From: Knufia peltigerae
Taxonomy: Eukaryota > Ascomycota > Eurotiomycetes > Chaetothyriales > Trichomeriaceae
Assembly (NCBI GenBank): GCA_030247855.1
Contig: JAPDRN010000103.1
Coordinates: forward strand, 1 to 64,000
Length of the DNA stretch: 64,000 nt
Reading direction: 5' to 3'
The number at the start of each line of letters is the position of its first letter. Position 1 is the first letter of the stretch. Positions 45,752 to 57,524 of this stretch are shown one piece after another. Position numbers and translations under genes: made by a program. The notes beneath the pieces were generated by a model. That model saw only the letters and a list, made by a program, of their open reading frames with translations. It had not been told where the DNA came from and did not search any database.

Positions 45752-47239
45752 ATGCGTCTTTCACCTCTTCTATGCCTGGCGCCTCTCGCCGCGGCCATTA
45801 CCCTCGATACCAGTTCGGTGTCCTCCATCGAATCAGCCACCTCGGGCGTCGCCTACGATATGATGACATTTTATACTGGTAATCAGACTGGTCAAGTACC
45901 GGGACTGCTTCCTGGATCCTTGAACTGCAATCCCAACGTTCTTGGGACATACTGCTGGTGGGAAGCCGGGGCCATGTGGGGGGCGTTGATAAACTACTGG
46001 CAATACACAAATGATACGACCTATAACAATGTGACCATTGATGCACTGCAGTTCCAACGAGGGCCCGACAACAACTACAACCCTCCTAACCAGTCAAGAA
46101 GTATGGGTGTCGATGACCAGGTATTTTGGGCCTTTTCTGCTCTGGACGCCGTCGAGGCAAACTTTCCCGAAGCAGGAGGCGACAATCCATCTTGGTTGTC
46201 TCTTGCTCAGGCCGTTTTCAACTTTCAATATGACCTGTGGGACCCCTTGACCTGCGGAGGTGGTTTTAGATGGCAAGTTTTCTCCTTCAACGCCGGATAT
46301 AACTTGAAGAACTCAATCTCCAACGGAGGCAATTTTCAACTGGCTGCGCGCCTCGCCTATATCACAGGCAACTCGAGTTATGCGGACTGGGCGAACAAAG
46401 TTTGGGACTGGATGGAAGCGAGCCCGCTGCTACAAACCGACGCCAACACGGGGACGTTCTATATTTGGGACAATACCGACAGTAACGACAACTGCACCAG
46501 CGTCCAAAACTTTGTCTGGAGTTATAATTACGGTACCATGCTCTCCGGCGCCGCCTACATGTATAACTACACCAACGGAAGCGATCTCTGGATGAACCGT
46601 GTCGAGACCATTTTGAACAGCACATATTCTCTCTTTTTCCCGCAGCAATACGGCGGCAATATCATGTACGAATTGGAATGCGAGAAATCTCTAAACTGCG
46701 ACGAAGATCAAAAGAGTTTCAAGGCATACCTTGCCAGATGGATGGCCGTCACCAGTATCCTCGTTCCTAACACGGCAGCCGGCATCAAACCCAAATTGGC
46801 CGCCAGTGCCGCCGGTGCTGCAGGCCAATGCGACGGAGGAGACAATGGTCGATCGTGCGGTTTGCAATGGTTTACGCAGACATGGGACGGCACCACTGGA
46901 GTGGGTCAACAGGTAAGCTCTAGTCTCCTTTTTCCTCTCTCATAGTCTTTGTGACAAAATGAAAGATATGATTTCGAAACGGATACTAACATTCTTGTTC
47001 TTGCACAGATGGCTGCATTATCAGTCATGGGATCCAATTTGATGACAGAGAGCATGCGGCCTCTTACCTTGAGAACGGGAGCGACCTCCAAGAGCAACCC
47101 CAATGCCGGCTCAGATGCCCCTAGCAACCCAACCGCCAACCGGAAACCCATCACGACCGCCGACAGAGCCGGAGCCGGCATCCTTACGATTTTGATGGTT
47201 GTCATTGTCGTCGGAGGTAGTGCTTGGTTGGTATACTAA
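45752..47239 (+). CDS. GPI-type GH76 alpha-1,6-mannanase (DFG5/DCW1 family)
   Basis: Exons 45752-46912 and 47009-47239; 1392 nt, 463 aa. The 96-bp intron has GTAAGC, a TACTAAC branch and CACAG. Dfg5/Dcw1 proteins cross-link GPI-mannoproteins to the cell wall by acting on alpha-1,6-mannose. A signal peptide (MRLSPLLCLAPLAAA) opens the chosen ATG; an earlier in-frame ATG would spoil it. The catalytic aspartate pair is D121-D122 in MGVDDQVFWAFSALDA; other family blocks are CWWEAGAMWGALINYW, CGGGFRWQVFSFN and FVWSYNYGTMLSGAAYMYN. Many NxS/T sites. The C-terminus (SNPNAGSDAPSNPTAN..., then hydrophobic ILTILMVVIVVGGSAWLVY) is a GPI-anchor signal. Confidence 0.94.
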
Positions 47240-47615
47240 GACACTATCCCGCCACCAATGAGGTGCTCTCACTGTTTTTGGTTTGCAAGAATTTACGATA
47301 CACCTACAAGGAAATGTTTACGCACCGGATCACTGGGGGGTTTTGGTTGCCGGCGTTCTTGCTTTGGGGTATAGGTATTGTGGTAGCTTATAACAAGCAC
47401 ATCGGAAGCTCGAAATGACGCAGTCAAACTCTCTCGAAATGGCAAGCCGCCAACGACCCATCTACTATACAGCAGACGAAAATTTGGACGTAGAGCTGGA
47501 GTATTTCTGGCTGAGCAGTGTCGAGAGAAGCTTATATGTATGTCATCGACAGCATCTAGCTCAGTCTTTTGGTTTGTCGAGTCCGGTATCTGATCTGTGC
47601 AGGCCACAGCCGTGA

Positions 47616-47660
<45 letters not shown>

Positions 47661-48332
47661 ATATCTTACCATATCTGCCCTAGGTAGGGCAAACCAGGGC
47701 AATGTACAGCATTTGGGAAGGCGTTTCATTTATGATGGGGGACTTATCTTATGGACTATGAATTGGCGAAATACCTTCGAAAAATATGAAGGGTTGACGT
47801 GCTTTGATATATGTACGTCAGGACATGAAAACAAGGAGACTCCAGCGAGTCGAGAAGGATTGTTCAAAATAGAAATGGACATATTATGCATCTCTGTGTA
47901 TTGTTTTGTTTCCAAAGGTCAACGATGTCTAATCTGGTTGTAGTTGTTTTGTCGCCAGTGCCAGGAGTGAGTGATACGAACGAGAGATGCTCAAGACTAA
48001 TGGGGAAACAATTTATTCCCGCGCATCGCGGATTCATGTCTTGCATTACGGACAGACAGTTGAACCGCGGCCAGCCACTTACTAAGCATCTTGAGACATG
48101 AACGAATCGCGCCCTGCTTTCGACACCATTGGAGCGAAGATACGTCCGTTTTTAGTCCGTCCATGTCCTTTGTAGCACGGATTATGGCTGCTTATTACGG
48201 GCTACAAGAACACAAGAACGTCTCCTCCTTGACGAGGGAGATGGGAAGGCCGGTGCTGGCATTCCTCTCTGACCACACACCCTTTATTGCAACCTGATCG
48301 TTCTTAGAATACGAAACAAAAAGCATCAAAAC
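47240..48332. other. Intergenic with GA microsatellite
   Basis: 1.1 kb between the GH76 gene and the NmrA-like gene. Apart from the GA repeat (47614-47658) nothing recognisable is seen. Confidence 0.6.
47614..47658. repeat. (GA)n microsatellite
   Basis: About 45 bp of GA dinucleotides with one GAC interruption. Confidence 0.95.
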
Positions 48333-49504
48333 ATGAGTAAGATATTCACAGTCTTTGGTGTAACGGGCCAACAAGGAGGAGCTCTGATCAAGTATCTATT
48401 GGATCATCCCGTCTTTTCAAAGGAATACACTTTCAGGGCCGTCACTCGAGATGCGACCAAACCTGCAGCGGTTGCCCTGCGAAAAAAGGGGGTCGAGATT
48501 GTCGAGGTGATTATTGATCAATTCAATTCCCGAAACCTATACTCCGTACCACACCGACTGAAAAGACAAGGCTATGCCGGGAGATCAATGGGGGCTGACT
48601 AGGTACACAAAGGCAGATATGAACAAACCCGAAACTCTCGTCGAGGCCATGACAGGTACTCATACCGTCTTTGCTCTGACCAATTGTACGTCCCCCCGTC
48701 TCACCCATTACCCCCCTTTAACTCTCCGTTCCCCGTGGGTTCAAGAGGTCAAGTTGCAAGAGAGACGAGAAATTGGTGGTGACTGACGAAACCACATTTC
48801 CATCTTTTGTTCAAGGGGTCGAATCGATGGATCCTGCTGTCGAAGTCGTTCAAGGTAAAGCGCTGGCCGACGCCGCCGTCAAAGCCGGTGGCGTCAAACT
48901 TTACATTTGGTCTTCGTTGCCACGCACCGGCATGGCACACTTTGACAGTAAAGCCGAAGTCGAGGAGTACATTCGTCGCACCTTTCCCGCCATGACGACG
49001 ACGACGACGACGCGGTCATTCTTTTTCATGCCTGGTTGGTTCATGCAAAATTTTGTCCGAATCATGAAACCAAAGAAGCGTGACGGTGTGGACGGCGAAA
49101 CAGAGTACGTCCTCGCGCAGCCGTTTCCGGGAGCGACACTCGACACCGCCTTGCCACTCATCGACATCGAAGATACCGGCAAGTTTATCGCTCCGTTCCT
49201 GTCGGACCCTGAGAAATACGCAGGAAAACAATTCTTCGCTTGCACCGGAAATTACACCATCAGGGAGATTTGTCAAACCTGGGCGACGGCCACAGGCACA
49301 AAAATCGTCTACGATGAACAAGTGGACGCGATCGCCGAAAGCGACATGGGTGAGGCGGTCAAGGAGAGTCTGAAAAACAGAGATCGGTCTCAAGGTTATT
49401 ATGGTCCCGAGGGAGATGAAGGGATCGATTGGACCCTGGCACAAATCCAAGAAAAGTTGACGACTTGGGAAGAATTTGTAAAAAGGAATGAACCGTGGTT
49501 TTGA
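48333..49504 (+). CDS. NmrA-like NAD(P)-binding protein
   Basis: Exons 48333-48506, 48613-48685 and 48816-49504; 936 nt, 311 aa; introns 106 and 130 bp. The Rossmann start MSKIFTVFGVTGQQGGALIKYLL carries the atypical-SDR GxxGxxG (GVTGQQG), followed by FRAVTRD. Splicing gives GVEIVE-ADMNKPETLVEAMTGTHTVFALTN-WVESMDPAVEVVQGKALADAAVKAG, which matches the family pattern of a conserved LTN block and a helix ending GK..ADAA. The last exon has LYIWSSLP, GWFMQNF and LPLIDIEDTGKF. A weaker alternative acceptor at 48764 is also in frame. NmrA-type proteins sense NAD(P) state and may bind regulators; they often lack the catalytic Tyr of true SDRs. Target unknown. Confidence 0.88.
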
Positions 49505-50557
49505 GGGGATCGAAATACTTACCTGAGTAACGCGTCTTCTTCGCCTCATCCGTTGTGGTAGTACCAAACATTTACAGAGGATCACTTAAGTAGGTTGTTT
49601 AGCTGAGGGAGAAAATGGAGTGAGTTCCGAGGGACGGAGTGTACATACTGTTCCTCTAATCGGCCCCTTGCTCACCCTCCTAAACTCGCTGGCCTCACCT
49701 ACTGGGTAAATCTGTGGTGGTCGTTTGGGATCGAGGAGCAAACGGCACCCCCTTTGAGGGGCGTTTTGTACAACTTGCAGTTGGAAAGGGAACATCATTT
49801 CACCGGCCCAACCTCCCTCCACCAAAAGGACAAACCGAAAAAAAAAGAAATTATGCCAGAAAACAAAAAGCTTGAAAGGTTCGAACCCCCGGCTCTGCTG
49901 TTACTTATCCCGACTATGACCCCCCCTTCGTACCTCTCCTACTTAGCAGAGATACTACAGTGGCCATGGAAACTTGCCAGACTCCCAATTTTAATCCCAC
50001 CAGGCCAAGTTTCCAAGGATAAGCCCGACCTCCAAACCATTGGGACAAAGTCGCTATTCGACGTGGTGAGTCTTTTTGGTGGTGGGCCATCAAGGCGTTT
50101 TCTTTGTTGGAGGGAAATTTCACCTTTTCAATTAATATACATGGAATATTAATCCTTGGTGAATCACTCCAGTTGAGTGAATGAGGGCCCGTCACTCACC
50201 AGGGTTGAAAACTCAAGTCGTCCATTGTGCAGAGTGAATCGAGATCTCGGGCAAATTTCATCGCTCTTTTCGGTCGAGAGTTGGCAGAGAAGTGCGCATG
50301 CGCCCAACGTTTGGGCGGCTGCTACTCCTTATTTTTTTTGAATTGACTGAGGTAGTTCGGCTTTTATCATGGGCATGAGAGAAAGGCATATCATTTCAGA
50401 TACAATGCAAGCAATCCCTTCTTCTCGAACGTTTTGTCAATGTCGACGATCCCATGACTTTCGGGCAAGCGGAGTAGGAAGGAGCCTTTCCAATCGGCCT
50501 GGCAAAATTACAGATTCTCTGTTGTGGTGATATATACAAAACATCCTCCTTCAAACT
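49505..50557. other. Intergenic, convergent 3' ends
   Basis: About 1 kb between two gene ends. An AT-rich inverted repeat, ATTAATAT (50131-50138) and ATATTAAT (50146-50153) with a 7-nt loop, is the only structure noticed. Confidence 0.6.
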
Positions 50558-51948
50558 TCAGTCCCTTGGTTCTGTTCTAACCTCCCACTGGACATCCTTT
50601 CTGATCATATAACGTTGACTTTCATCGCTATTGATGCTTGTAGTTTCACCATTTATTGGCCCTCGACTCACAGACCACTGCGCTGTTGTAGTAGACGTCG
50701 TAGTAGTAGCAACAGCAGCAGCAGGAGCGCCACCCCTGAGCTGTTCCGTCAACAACACTTTGGCGTGGTGGCGGTCCGAAGAACACTCCTCTTGGCCGTC
50801 ATCGTCCATCGACGACGCGAGCACGACACTTTTGCTTTTGGACCTCAGCGTCGATAATTGGAAGCTCTTGCTGTGGCTGTGGTGGTCCTGTAGGCGGTGG
50901 CGGCTGCGACTCGTGCTGCTGCCGTACCCGTATCCATGGCTGGCACCGCCACCACCCATGCCTCCGAACCCCGTACTCAAGCTCTTCAAAAAATTCTGAA
51001 AGGTAGGGACGGCGGCCGAAATCAGTGCAAAAGTCATCTGACTCTGTGTCCAGGCAATAAAGGTGGCTTCTCGGAGAAAGGGGTTCGTTGTATATGCGTC
51101 TTGGTCAAAAGTGTGCAACCGGAACGCAATGAAGACGATGAGACTGTGTTGAGGGCTGTTAGCTAGGTCTGCAAACACCGCGACTAAAATGAAAAAGCCA
51201 CTTACAACAAGCGGACACTAAAGATTGACATGACAGTGACTTTACTCGAGAGCCTTGTCTGAAGGTCATGAACCAAGTAGCCGACCAGGGCGACAATGGC
51301 AACCTCGGTCACGATATCTAGTGCACCGATGACTTGCCACCGTTCAAGCTTGAGAACTCGTGAGTATATGATCCATATTCTTTATAGACTGAGTAGGGGG
51401 GATGGATTTACCACTCCAGGACACTTTTCATTCACAGTCAACCACGGATGTGACAGATTGCATTGAAGGGCGATGGTCAGGAAGGCTCCGAATGTCCAAA
51501 TCGCAAGTATGACCATTGCTATGTCGAAGATGAATCTGTGCTGCTTCATGCGCGAGATGCGATGAAGAAAAGACACGACCGAGATCTTGCACAGACCAAT
51601 AACAAGAATGAAGAAGAGGTTGCTGGCATAGTACATCTTTTGGACCCAAGGAACCGCCTCCGGAGACACTAGGGACAGTGATTTTCCCAGGCCCTTGGAA
51701 CATGCCCCGAGGACGAGGCTCGACTGAATAATGGCAAAGCCTGTGGCGGCGTAGAACAAATGGTCGTCGAAGCCGATTCCATTGCCAAGTGTGACGCGGA
51801 CAACGGTTCGAATGCCGCCGAAGAAGAGGAAACAAGCAAGGCCGAATGCTGTTGAGATCAAGACGTAGGCTGCGTGGTCGTCGGGTGTCACGCTTGCGAA
51901 GGGTGCCGACTGCCCTGGGGGAATGGCGGCTCGAGCTGGAGAGCTCAT
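50558..51948 (-). CDS. Seven-helix fungal rhodopsin-domain (SAT4/PTH11-like) membrane protein
   Basis: Exons 51412-51948, 51206-51348 and 50558-51143 (minus), 1266 nt, 421 aa; introns 63 and 62 bp. The first ATG is at 51946-51948 (MSSPARAAIPPGQ); the frame extends upstream only through GTG. Family features: AYVLISTAFGLACFLFFGGIRTVVRVTLG.GIGFDDHLFYAATGFAIIQSSLVLGA, CKGLGKSL, YYASNLFFILVIGLCKISVVSFLHRI, and, across intron 1, CPGV-LERWQVIGALDIVTEVAIVALVGYLVHDLQ, then SVRLFLIVFIAFRLHTFDQD. The cytosolic tail is rich in Gly, Ser, His and Thr. Such proteins are numerous in Pezizomycotina and some are surface receptors; no ligand can be inferred. Confidence 0.9.
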
Positions 51949-53696
51949 CGTGAGCACGGTGCCCGAACAAAAGCTCTGACTTGGTAGACCTTTGGGAAGT
52001 TCTGGTGCTATCCTGTGTATATATTCGGCAGTAAAGACGACAGTTCTTATCTCAGGAGGAAGTTGACAGGAAATCCATGAAGATCCACAAGCTTGTTGTA
52101 CCCCCAGCTTGTACCCCCAGCATCGCCAACAGGGACATGGTTCAGCAGGAGGTGGTTGGTGTAACGCAGTAGTGAGCAGTTAGTGAGTGAGTAGAGGTGT
52201 CACCTTATCTCAAACCTCAAGCAGCGAGTACAGTACAGTATAGTACAGTATAGTACATTATGGTGTCGTTTGTCTCGTCTCATCCTCCGTGGTCTGGAAC
52301 GAGAAAGGTAAAATGGACATAAGTGACATGCATGCCGGATGTCTAGGAAAGAGGGGCCGCAAATTGAGATCATCACGTTAGTGCTTGCAACATACTCACG
52401 CCTCGTTCTGTCAAGAGTCGAGAGTAGGGAGTTCCTCTCGTTTCCGAAGTCCTCCGTGCTGGATACCAACCTTTCCGCTAGTCTTTGGAACTGCAAGGAT
52501 CTGTATGGCCGATGGTACGGCGAAGACAGTTGACGCGAAACCCTCTGAAGCAACGAGTAGAAATATGGTTTCTCTCTGCTTCGAGGACGGAGCTGAGATT
52601 GAAGGGGGGGGGAACCCCCCAGGCTGAGTTGCATCACATTGAAAACCGACGGCGACAAGGGTATACGTATTCCATACAGTGGCGTTGTGTCCTCGACTTG
52701 GATTCCTCTTTTTTGCTTTTTTGGCGTGGCCCCGGCGATAGCAAAAAGTTTGTTGGACAATAAGAGCTGCCACTGAGGACTAAGACGAGGAGGACAGCTG
52801 TCGTGCCCATGATCTGCAAATGAGCGGGGGCTTTTGCCCATCCTAGCCTGTATCACACCCCGTACCCATGGTAGGGTCTCCCAGCTCCTCTGGTTTTTTG
52901 CGGTTTGATCCGAAGATAGGCAAACAGAGAACGTTCTGCTTTTGTTTTTGTCCCAATGCAAGACCTGTTCGGTGAGGTGGTGAGGACAACAACCGACGGA
53001 GACCCTCCCCGCAAGGACGATGTAGCACCTCCCACCATAAGTACTCCGTACGGTAGCCACCCATTATTCCGGAGGATGTGCACCAAGTCAGTACAGTATC
53101 CGCATGTTCGCGGACCTCGATCGGAAAGGGTCGATCCCGTTGCGGGTCCACTGTATGGTGGACCCGCCAGCTAGGAACTCCTCTATTGTAACGTAAAGCG
53201 CGGTACAGTACTCCGTACCTAGGTAGGCAAGGAATTTGCACTTTCAATTACCAGTCTCTGACACTCCGATTTGATGGAGGCTGGTTGGTCAAGCACGCAA
53301 AAAAGGGCGGCCGGAAGTATGTACGGAGTAGACGCATAGGTTCAGAGTACTACTGTGTTTGCTAAGGCAGTCATGGCTAGTAGGTACTTACAGTAGTTAG
53401 TATTTGGGCAGTCGTCTGGAGTCGGTGCTAATCATACAGCAGGTCTTGGCTAAGGTAGGGTAAGGAGGTGGTGGCCACTCGCCTAAGGGCCATGAACCCC
53501 TCGATTCCAGGTAGACCCAGCATGCCACATGGCCACTCGTTCTCCCAAATGCCGGTACCGGTCTTTAAACACTCCCTGCATCCTGCTCCCCTTCAAGTTT
53601 CTTTGCATTTTACTCTCCAAGGTAGCTGTTTACAATATATGTTCGCATTATTCCTTAGTCTCCCTTGCTGTTATAAGTTGCGAAACACCATACAAC
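51949..53696. other. Intergenic, divergent; strong hairpin and short repeats
   Basis: 1.75 kb with the promoters of the rhodopsin-domain gene and the amino-acid permease. A TACAGTA/TATAGTA tandem near 52229-52260, the hairpin at 53142-53167, and TACTCCGTA/TACGGAGTA at 53042-53051, 53209-53218 and 53322-53330. A 286-codon minus frame (52200-53060) was examined and not called. Confidence 0.55.
53142..53167. promoter_or_regulatory. GC-rich perfect hairpin
   Basis: GCGGGTCCAC (53142-53151), a six-base loop TGTATG, then GTGGACCCGC (53158-53167): a 10-bp perfect stem, about 530 bp upstream of the permease ATG. It may be a dimer-binding site, a folded RNA element or a remnant of mobile DNA; the sequence does not decide. 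Confidence 0.5.
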
Positions 53697-55674
53697 ATGG
53701 CAGATTCCCTTCACCTCGATAGCAAGCAGATGAAAGCGGCCGAGTCCTCAGGCACTCCCGGCTCGCCGCCAGAAGACATTGACATCTTCGACGAGGGCGT
53801 TAGCCATGTCGCCGAGAAGTTTCGTGGCACGTCGGCTGACAAGCGAGACATGATGGTCATGGGCAAGAAGCAGGTTCTGCGGGTAGGTGAATCCCTCTAT
53901 TGAACTGCCTCGAGATGTTGCTGCTGATCGTCTTGTGACAGCGAAACTTCAACTTCATCACCATGCTCGGATTTGCCTCGACGTGCATCGCTAGCTGGGA
54001 GGGTATTCTCACGTACGTATTGCATCTTTGCGTGCGCTTCTTGTAGTCTGACTTTTGCTCGAAACACAGTTATCTCGCTTTCGTCTTGACTGACGGCGGT
54101 ACTCCTCTGCTGTTCTGGGGTTTCATCGCATGCGCTATTGGCCAGACATTAGTATATGCCAGTATAGCCGAAATGGCTTCCATGTAAGGCCACCACCACG
54201 TGGAAGATGCGAGACCCCGTCGCCTTTTCGATCGAAGCTAATCAATCTTGCCAACAGGTCACCTACAGCTGGAGGTCAATACCACTGGGTGTCAGAATTT
54301 GCTCCTAAACGAATGCGCAAGGTCCTTAGCTACTACTCTGGTACCATGATCCCCTTTCCGGTCTGGACTTACCGTACTGACATTCCTTCCTCAGGTTGGC
54401 TTACCGCCATCGGGTGGCAGGTGTACAATGCCAGCGTGTGTTTCTTGGTCGGCACCATGGTCCAGGGATTGATTGTCTTGAACGACCCGACATACATCTA
54501 CAAGCGGTGGCATGGAACCTTGCTGTCCATGTCCACCACCGTATTCTGCATCTCTTTCAACACCGTTTTTGCGTCGAGATTACCCATTATCGGTATGGAA
54601 CGATCGTGCAGAGAGTTAACCAAGTTTCCCAGCTAACTGTTTCTGCAGAGGGCATGATTCTGATCCTCCACGTTGTGGGTTGGTTCGCCATTGTCATCAC
54701 ACTTTGGGTCATGGCACCTCGTGCGGATGCACACACCGCTCTGCTCGAATTCACCAACAACGGGGGTTGGTCGAGCGACGGTCTGTCAGCCATGATCGGT
54801 CTGCTGGCCCCCATGGCGGTGCTGATTGGATATGACTGTTCCGTTCACATGTGTAAGTCATGCTGCTGTTCGAAACCCAATGCCTCCCAGAAATGCTAAA
54901 GTTTTGGCCACAGCCGAAGAAATAAAAGACGCCTCCGTCACCCTTCCTCGTGCTATCATGGGCTCCGTGATAGTCAACATCACTCTGGTCTTTGTCATCG
55001 TGACGACTCTTTGTTTTACCATCGGTGACCAAGCTTCGGCTGCGGCCTCGGCGACGGGTTACCCATTTATTCAGGTCTTTTATAACGCGACTGGCTCCTT
55101 GGCTGGCACCAGCGTCCTAACAGCCATCATTATCGTCATGATGGCCGCGTGCGCCGTCTCGGAAGTCGCTGCTGCATCGCGCCAGGTCTGGGCATTTGCT
55201 CGAGATGGGGGCCTACCAGGCTCGGTTTGGCTCTCCAGGATCTCTCCTGACTGGAATATCCCTCTGCCTGCTGTCACGGTCACGCTCTTGGTCTCTGCAC
55301 TCATTTCGTTGATCAATATAGGCTCCACTGTCGCCCTAAACGCCATTACCTCGCTAGGCGCCATCGCCACTTTGATCTCATACTTCCTAACCATCGCATG
55401 CGTCCTCTACCGCCGCATCACTGGCCCGGAACTCCCTCCGAGACGTTGGTCACTCGGACGATGGGGCCTCATTATCAACGTCGCCGCTCTCCTGTTTCTG
55501 ATCCCGTTGATCTTCTTCCTGAGTTGGCCGCTTACAACCCCAGTCAAGGCTATCAACATGAACTGGTCGAGTACCATGTTGGGCGGCTCGTTGATCATTG
55601 CGACTATTTATTTTCTGATTTGGGGCAGAACTTCTTACGTTCCACCGGTGGTCCATGTGAAGCGAGACGTGTGA
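53697..55674 (+). CDS. Amino-acid/choline/GABA permease (APC superfamily)
   Basis: Seven exons: 53697-53882, 53942-54012, 54070-54183, 54258-54340, 54395-54592, 54649-54852 and 54914-55674; 1431 nt, 476 aa. All six introns are GT-AG and 53-74 bp. A cytosolic N-terminus ends LRRNFNFITMLGFASTCIASWEGILT, the first helix; then LAFVLTDGGTPLLFWGFIACAIGQTLVYASIAEMASMSPTAGGQYHWVSEFAP, the signature of fungal UGA4/HNM1-type transporters; GYDCSVHMSEEIKDASVTLPRAIMGSV is the conserved loop before helix 7. About 11-12 hydrophobic segments follow to HVKRDV. These carriers import GABA, choline or related amines at the plasma membrane or vacuole; which substrate cannot be told. Confidence 0.92.
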
Positions 55675-56203
55675 AGCAGCTCTTGGGAAACATTGTATGT
55701 GAGCGGGAGATGATCAAAAGATTTCTTTTCATTGGCCTTGTACAGACTTTTGTTTTTTGGGGCATGAGAGATATATGAATGTCCCACCCCTTTGCCGTTG
55801 AGACCCTCTTACCATAGAGACTAGTAAAAGTGAAGTTCCCCTTAACTGTCGTCAATCATGGAACTCGTCTTAGAACAGAGCGTACTAAAGGGGACTGCAG
55901 TAGAAATTAGACTGTCTCTATGAGAATGCGTAAAAGTATGAGAAGAAGATTGAGAAGGGGGTGTAGTCGTCGAGTAGGTTCATCCAGGGTCCTAAAAGCG
56001 GCACCGTCTCGGTGAGTCAGTTCGACCATTGCTTGTGCCCGCCAAGGACAAAATCTAGAAATTCCTGTTATCACCTGTGGGTTCTGGCTCTGGCTCTAGT
56101 TTACGGAGTACAACCAGATCAATTCAAAGTCCCGAGTTAGGTAGATTCCGGGAGTACGAGTACCATTGGGGGGGAAAAGAGAGACAAACAAACCAAAATA
56201 AAA
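55675..56203. other. Intergenic, HAL2 promoter
   Basis: Between permease end and HAL2 start. TACGGAGTAC lies at 56102-56111. No gene is seen. Confidence 0.6.
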
Positions 56204-57298
56204 ATGACGACTCCGTACCCTTACCAAAAAGAACTCGAGGTCGGACTCTCGGCCGTCCGACGCGCCGCTCTCCTCACCAAGACCGTCCTCTCGTCAGTGG
56301 ACAAGGGAGCGCAGACCAAGGACGACAACAGTCCCGTCACGATAGCCGATCTAGGTGCACAAGCACTTCTCATAAGCGCCATACACCACAATTTTCCCGA
56401 CGACCAGTTTGTGGGTGAAGAGTCATCCGAAACGCTCAGAAAAGACCAAGGTCTTTGCGATCGAGTATGGGACCTGGTTCGGACGACGGGTCAAGAGTGT
56501 CATGACTTCCAGCATATTCTCGGCACGGTCGCCTCGAGAGAAGACATGCTGGAAGCCATCGACCGCGGGGGTGGTGGTCGCGGCGGGAACTCGGGTAGGA
56601 TCTGGATGCTCGACCCGATCGACGGGACCAAAGCATTCATGACGGGAGGACAGTACGTCGTCGCTCTCGCCCTGGTTGAAGACGGGGAACAGCGCGTCGC
56701 TGTTCTGGGTTGTCCGAACCTGAGCCTCGAACGGTTCGGTGAACGAGTCAGTGATGAGACCGCGGACCCGGGAGGTGATGGCGTCGTGGTGTCGGCGGTG
56801 CGTGGCCAGGGGGCCTACATGAGACCTCTGTCTTCCGTACTCTCTCCCCAGTCGGACTCCGAGGTGCTACGCAGAATCAGTAAACCACCGCGGAGGTCTG
56901 GACAGCCTGTTCAATTCGTCGAGTCGACACAGAGTCGGTCGAGCGACCTCGACGCCCACCAAGACGTCGCGACAATCCTGGGCTCCAAGTGGCCCGGCAC
57001 CGAGGTGTTTGCGATCCAGATGCGGTACATCGCCGTGGCCGCGGGACACTGCGACGTCATGGTCCGGATTCCCAGCGACGACACGCATCGCGAGATGGCC
57101 TGGGACCACGCCGGTGGGGTGCTGGTCCTGCAAGAGGCGGGCGGCAAGGTCGAGGATCTCGACGGGAATCCGATCGACTTTGGAGCGGGGAGGAAATTAC
57201 AATCCAATCATGGCATCGTTGCGGCCTTGAACGACGTGCACCCACGGGCTTTGGAAACAGCACAAAGAGTTCTACGAGATCGATCGAAACCATCATGA
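56204..57298 (+). CDS. MET22: 3'(2'),5'-bisphosphate nucleotidase HAL2/MET22
   Basis: A 364-aa single-exon lithium-sensitive phosphatase that removes the 3' phosphate from PAP (and PAPS), protecting sulfate assimilation and RNA-degrading exonucleases. Family motifs: an early helix with SSVDKGAQTKDDNSPVTIADLGAQALL; FVGEESSE, the metal-binding glutamate pair; WMLDPIDGTKAFMTGGQY with the catalytic D137-P-I-D140-G-T; and AWDHAGGVLVLQEAGGKVEDLDG with metal ligand D301. Length matches fungal orthologs. The ATG at 56204 has a good A-rich context (AAAAATG). Convergent with the secreted precursor, 226 bp apart. Confidence 0.96.
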   Translation: MTTPYPYQKELEVGLSAVRRAALLTKTVLSSVDKGAQTKDDNSPVTIADLGAQALLISAIHHNFPDDQFVGEESSETLRKDQGLCDRVWDLVRTTGQECHDFQHILGTVASREDMLEAIDRGGGGRGGNSGRIWMLDPIDGTKAFMTGGQYVVALALVEDGEQRVAVLGCPNLSLERFGERVSDETADPGGDGVVVSAVRGQGAYMRPLSSVLSPQSDSEVLRRISKPPRRSGQPVQFVESTQSRSSDLDAHQDVATILGSKWPGTEVFAIQMRYIAVAAGHCDVMVRIPSDDTHREMAWDHAGGVLVLQEAGGKVEDLDGNPIDFGAGRKLQSNHGIVAALNDVHPRALETAQRVLRDRSKPS

Positions 57299-57524
57299 TC
57301 ACCACCACCACTTGACAATGGCTTTTTCACAGACGTTCTATATCCTTCCAACCCCCAGTGCGCAAGCCAAGAAGTTATACGAATATGCGACACACGACGG
57401 TGCCATACATACAAACACTGTCTCTGTACTAGACACTCAGAAAATCCCTTCCTATTGAACGATCCGACCGAGAATGGACTCCTACTCCCGCTGCAACCCA
57501 AGTTCTTTCACTTTTTACAGTACT

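Noticed and set aside
49870..49900. GGTTCGAACCCC resembling a tRNA B box
   Set aside because: No matching T-stem, A box or acceptor stem around it.
52200..53060. 286-codon minus-strand open frame
   Set aside because: Starts with GTG, has no recognisable domain, is rich in Arg/Ser/Cys, contains CTATACTGTACTGTA-type repeats at its end, and overlaps promoter-like DNA with the dispersed TACTCCGTA word. A chance frame is more likely.
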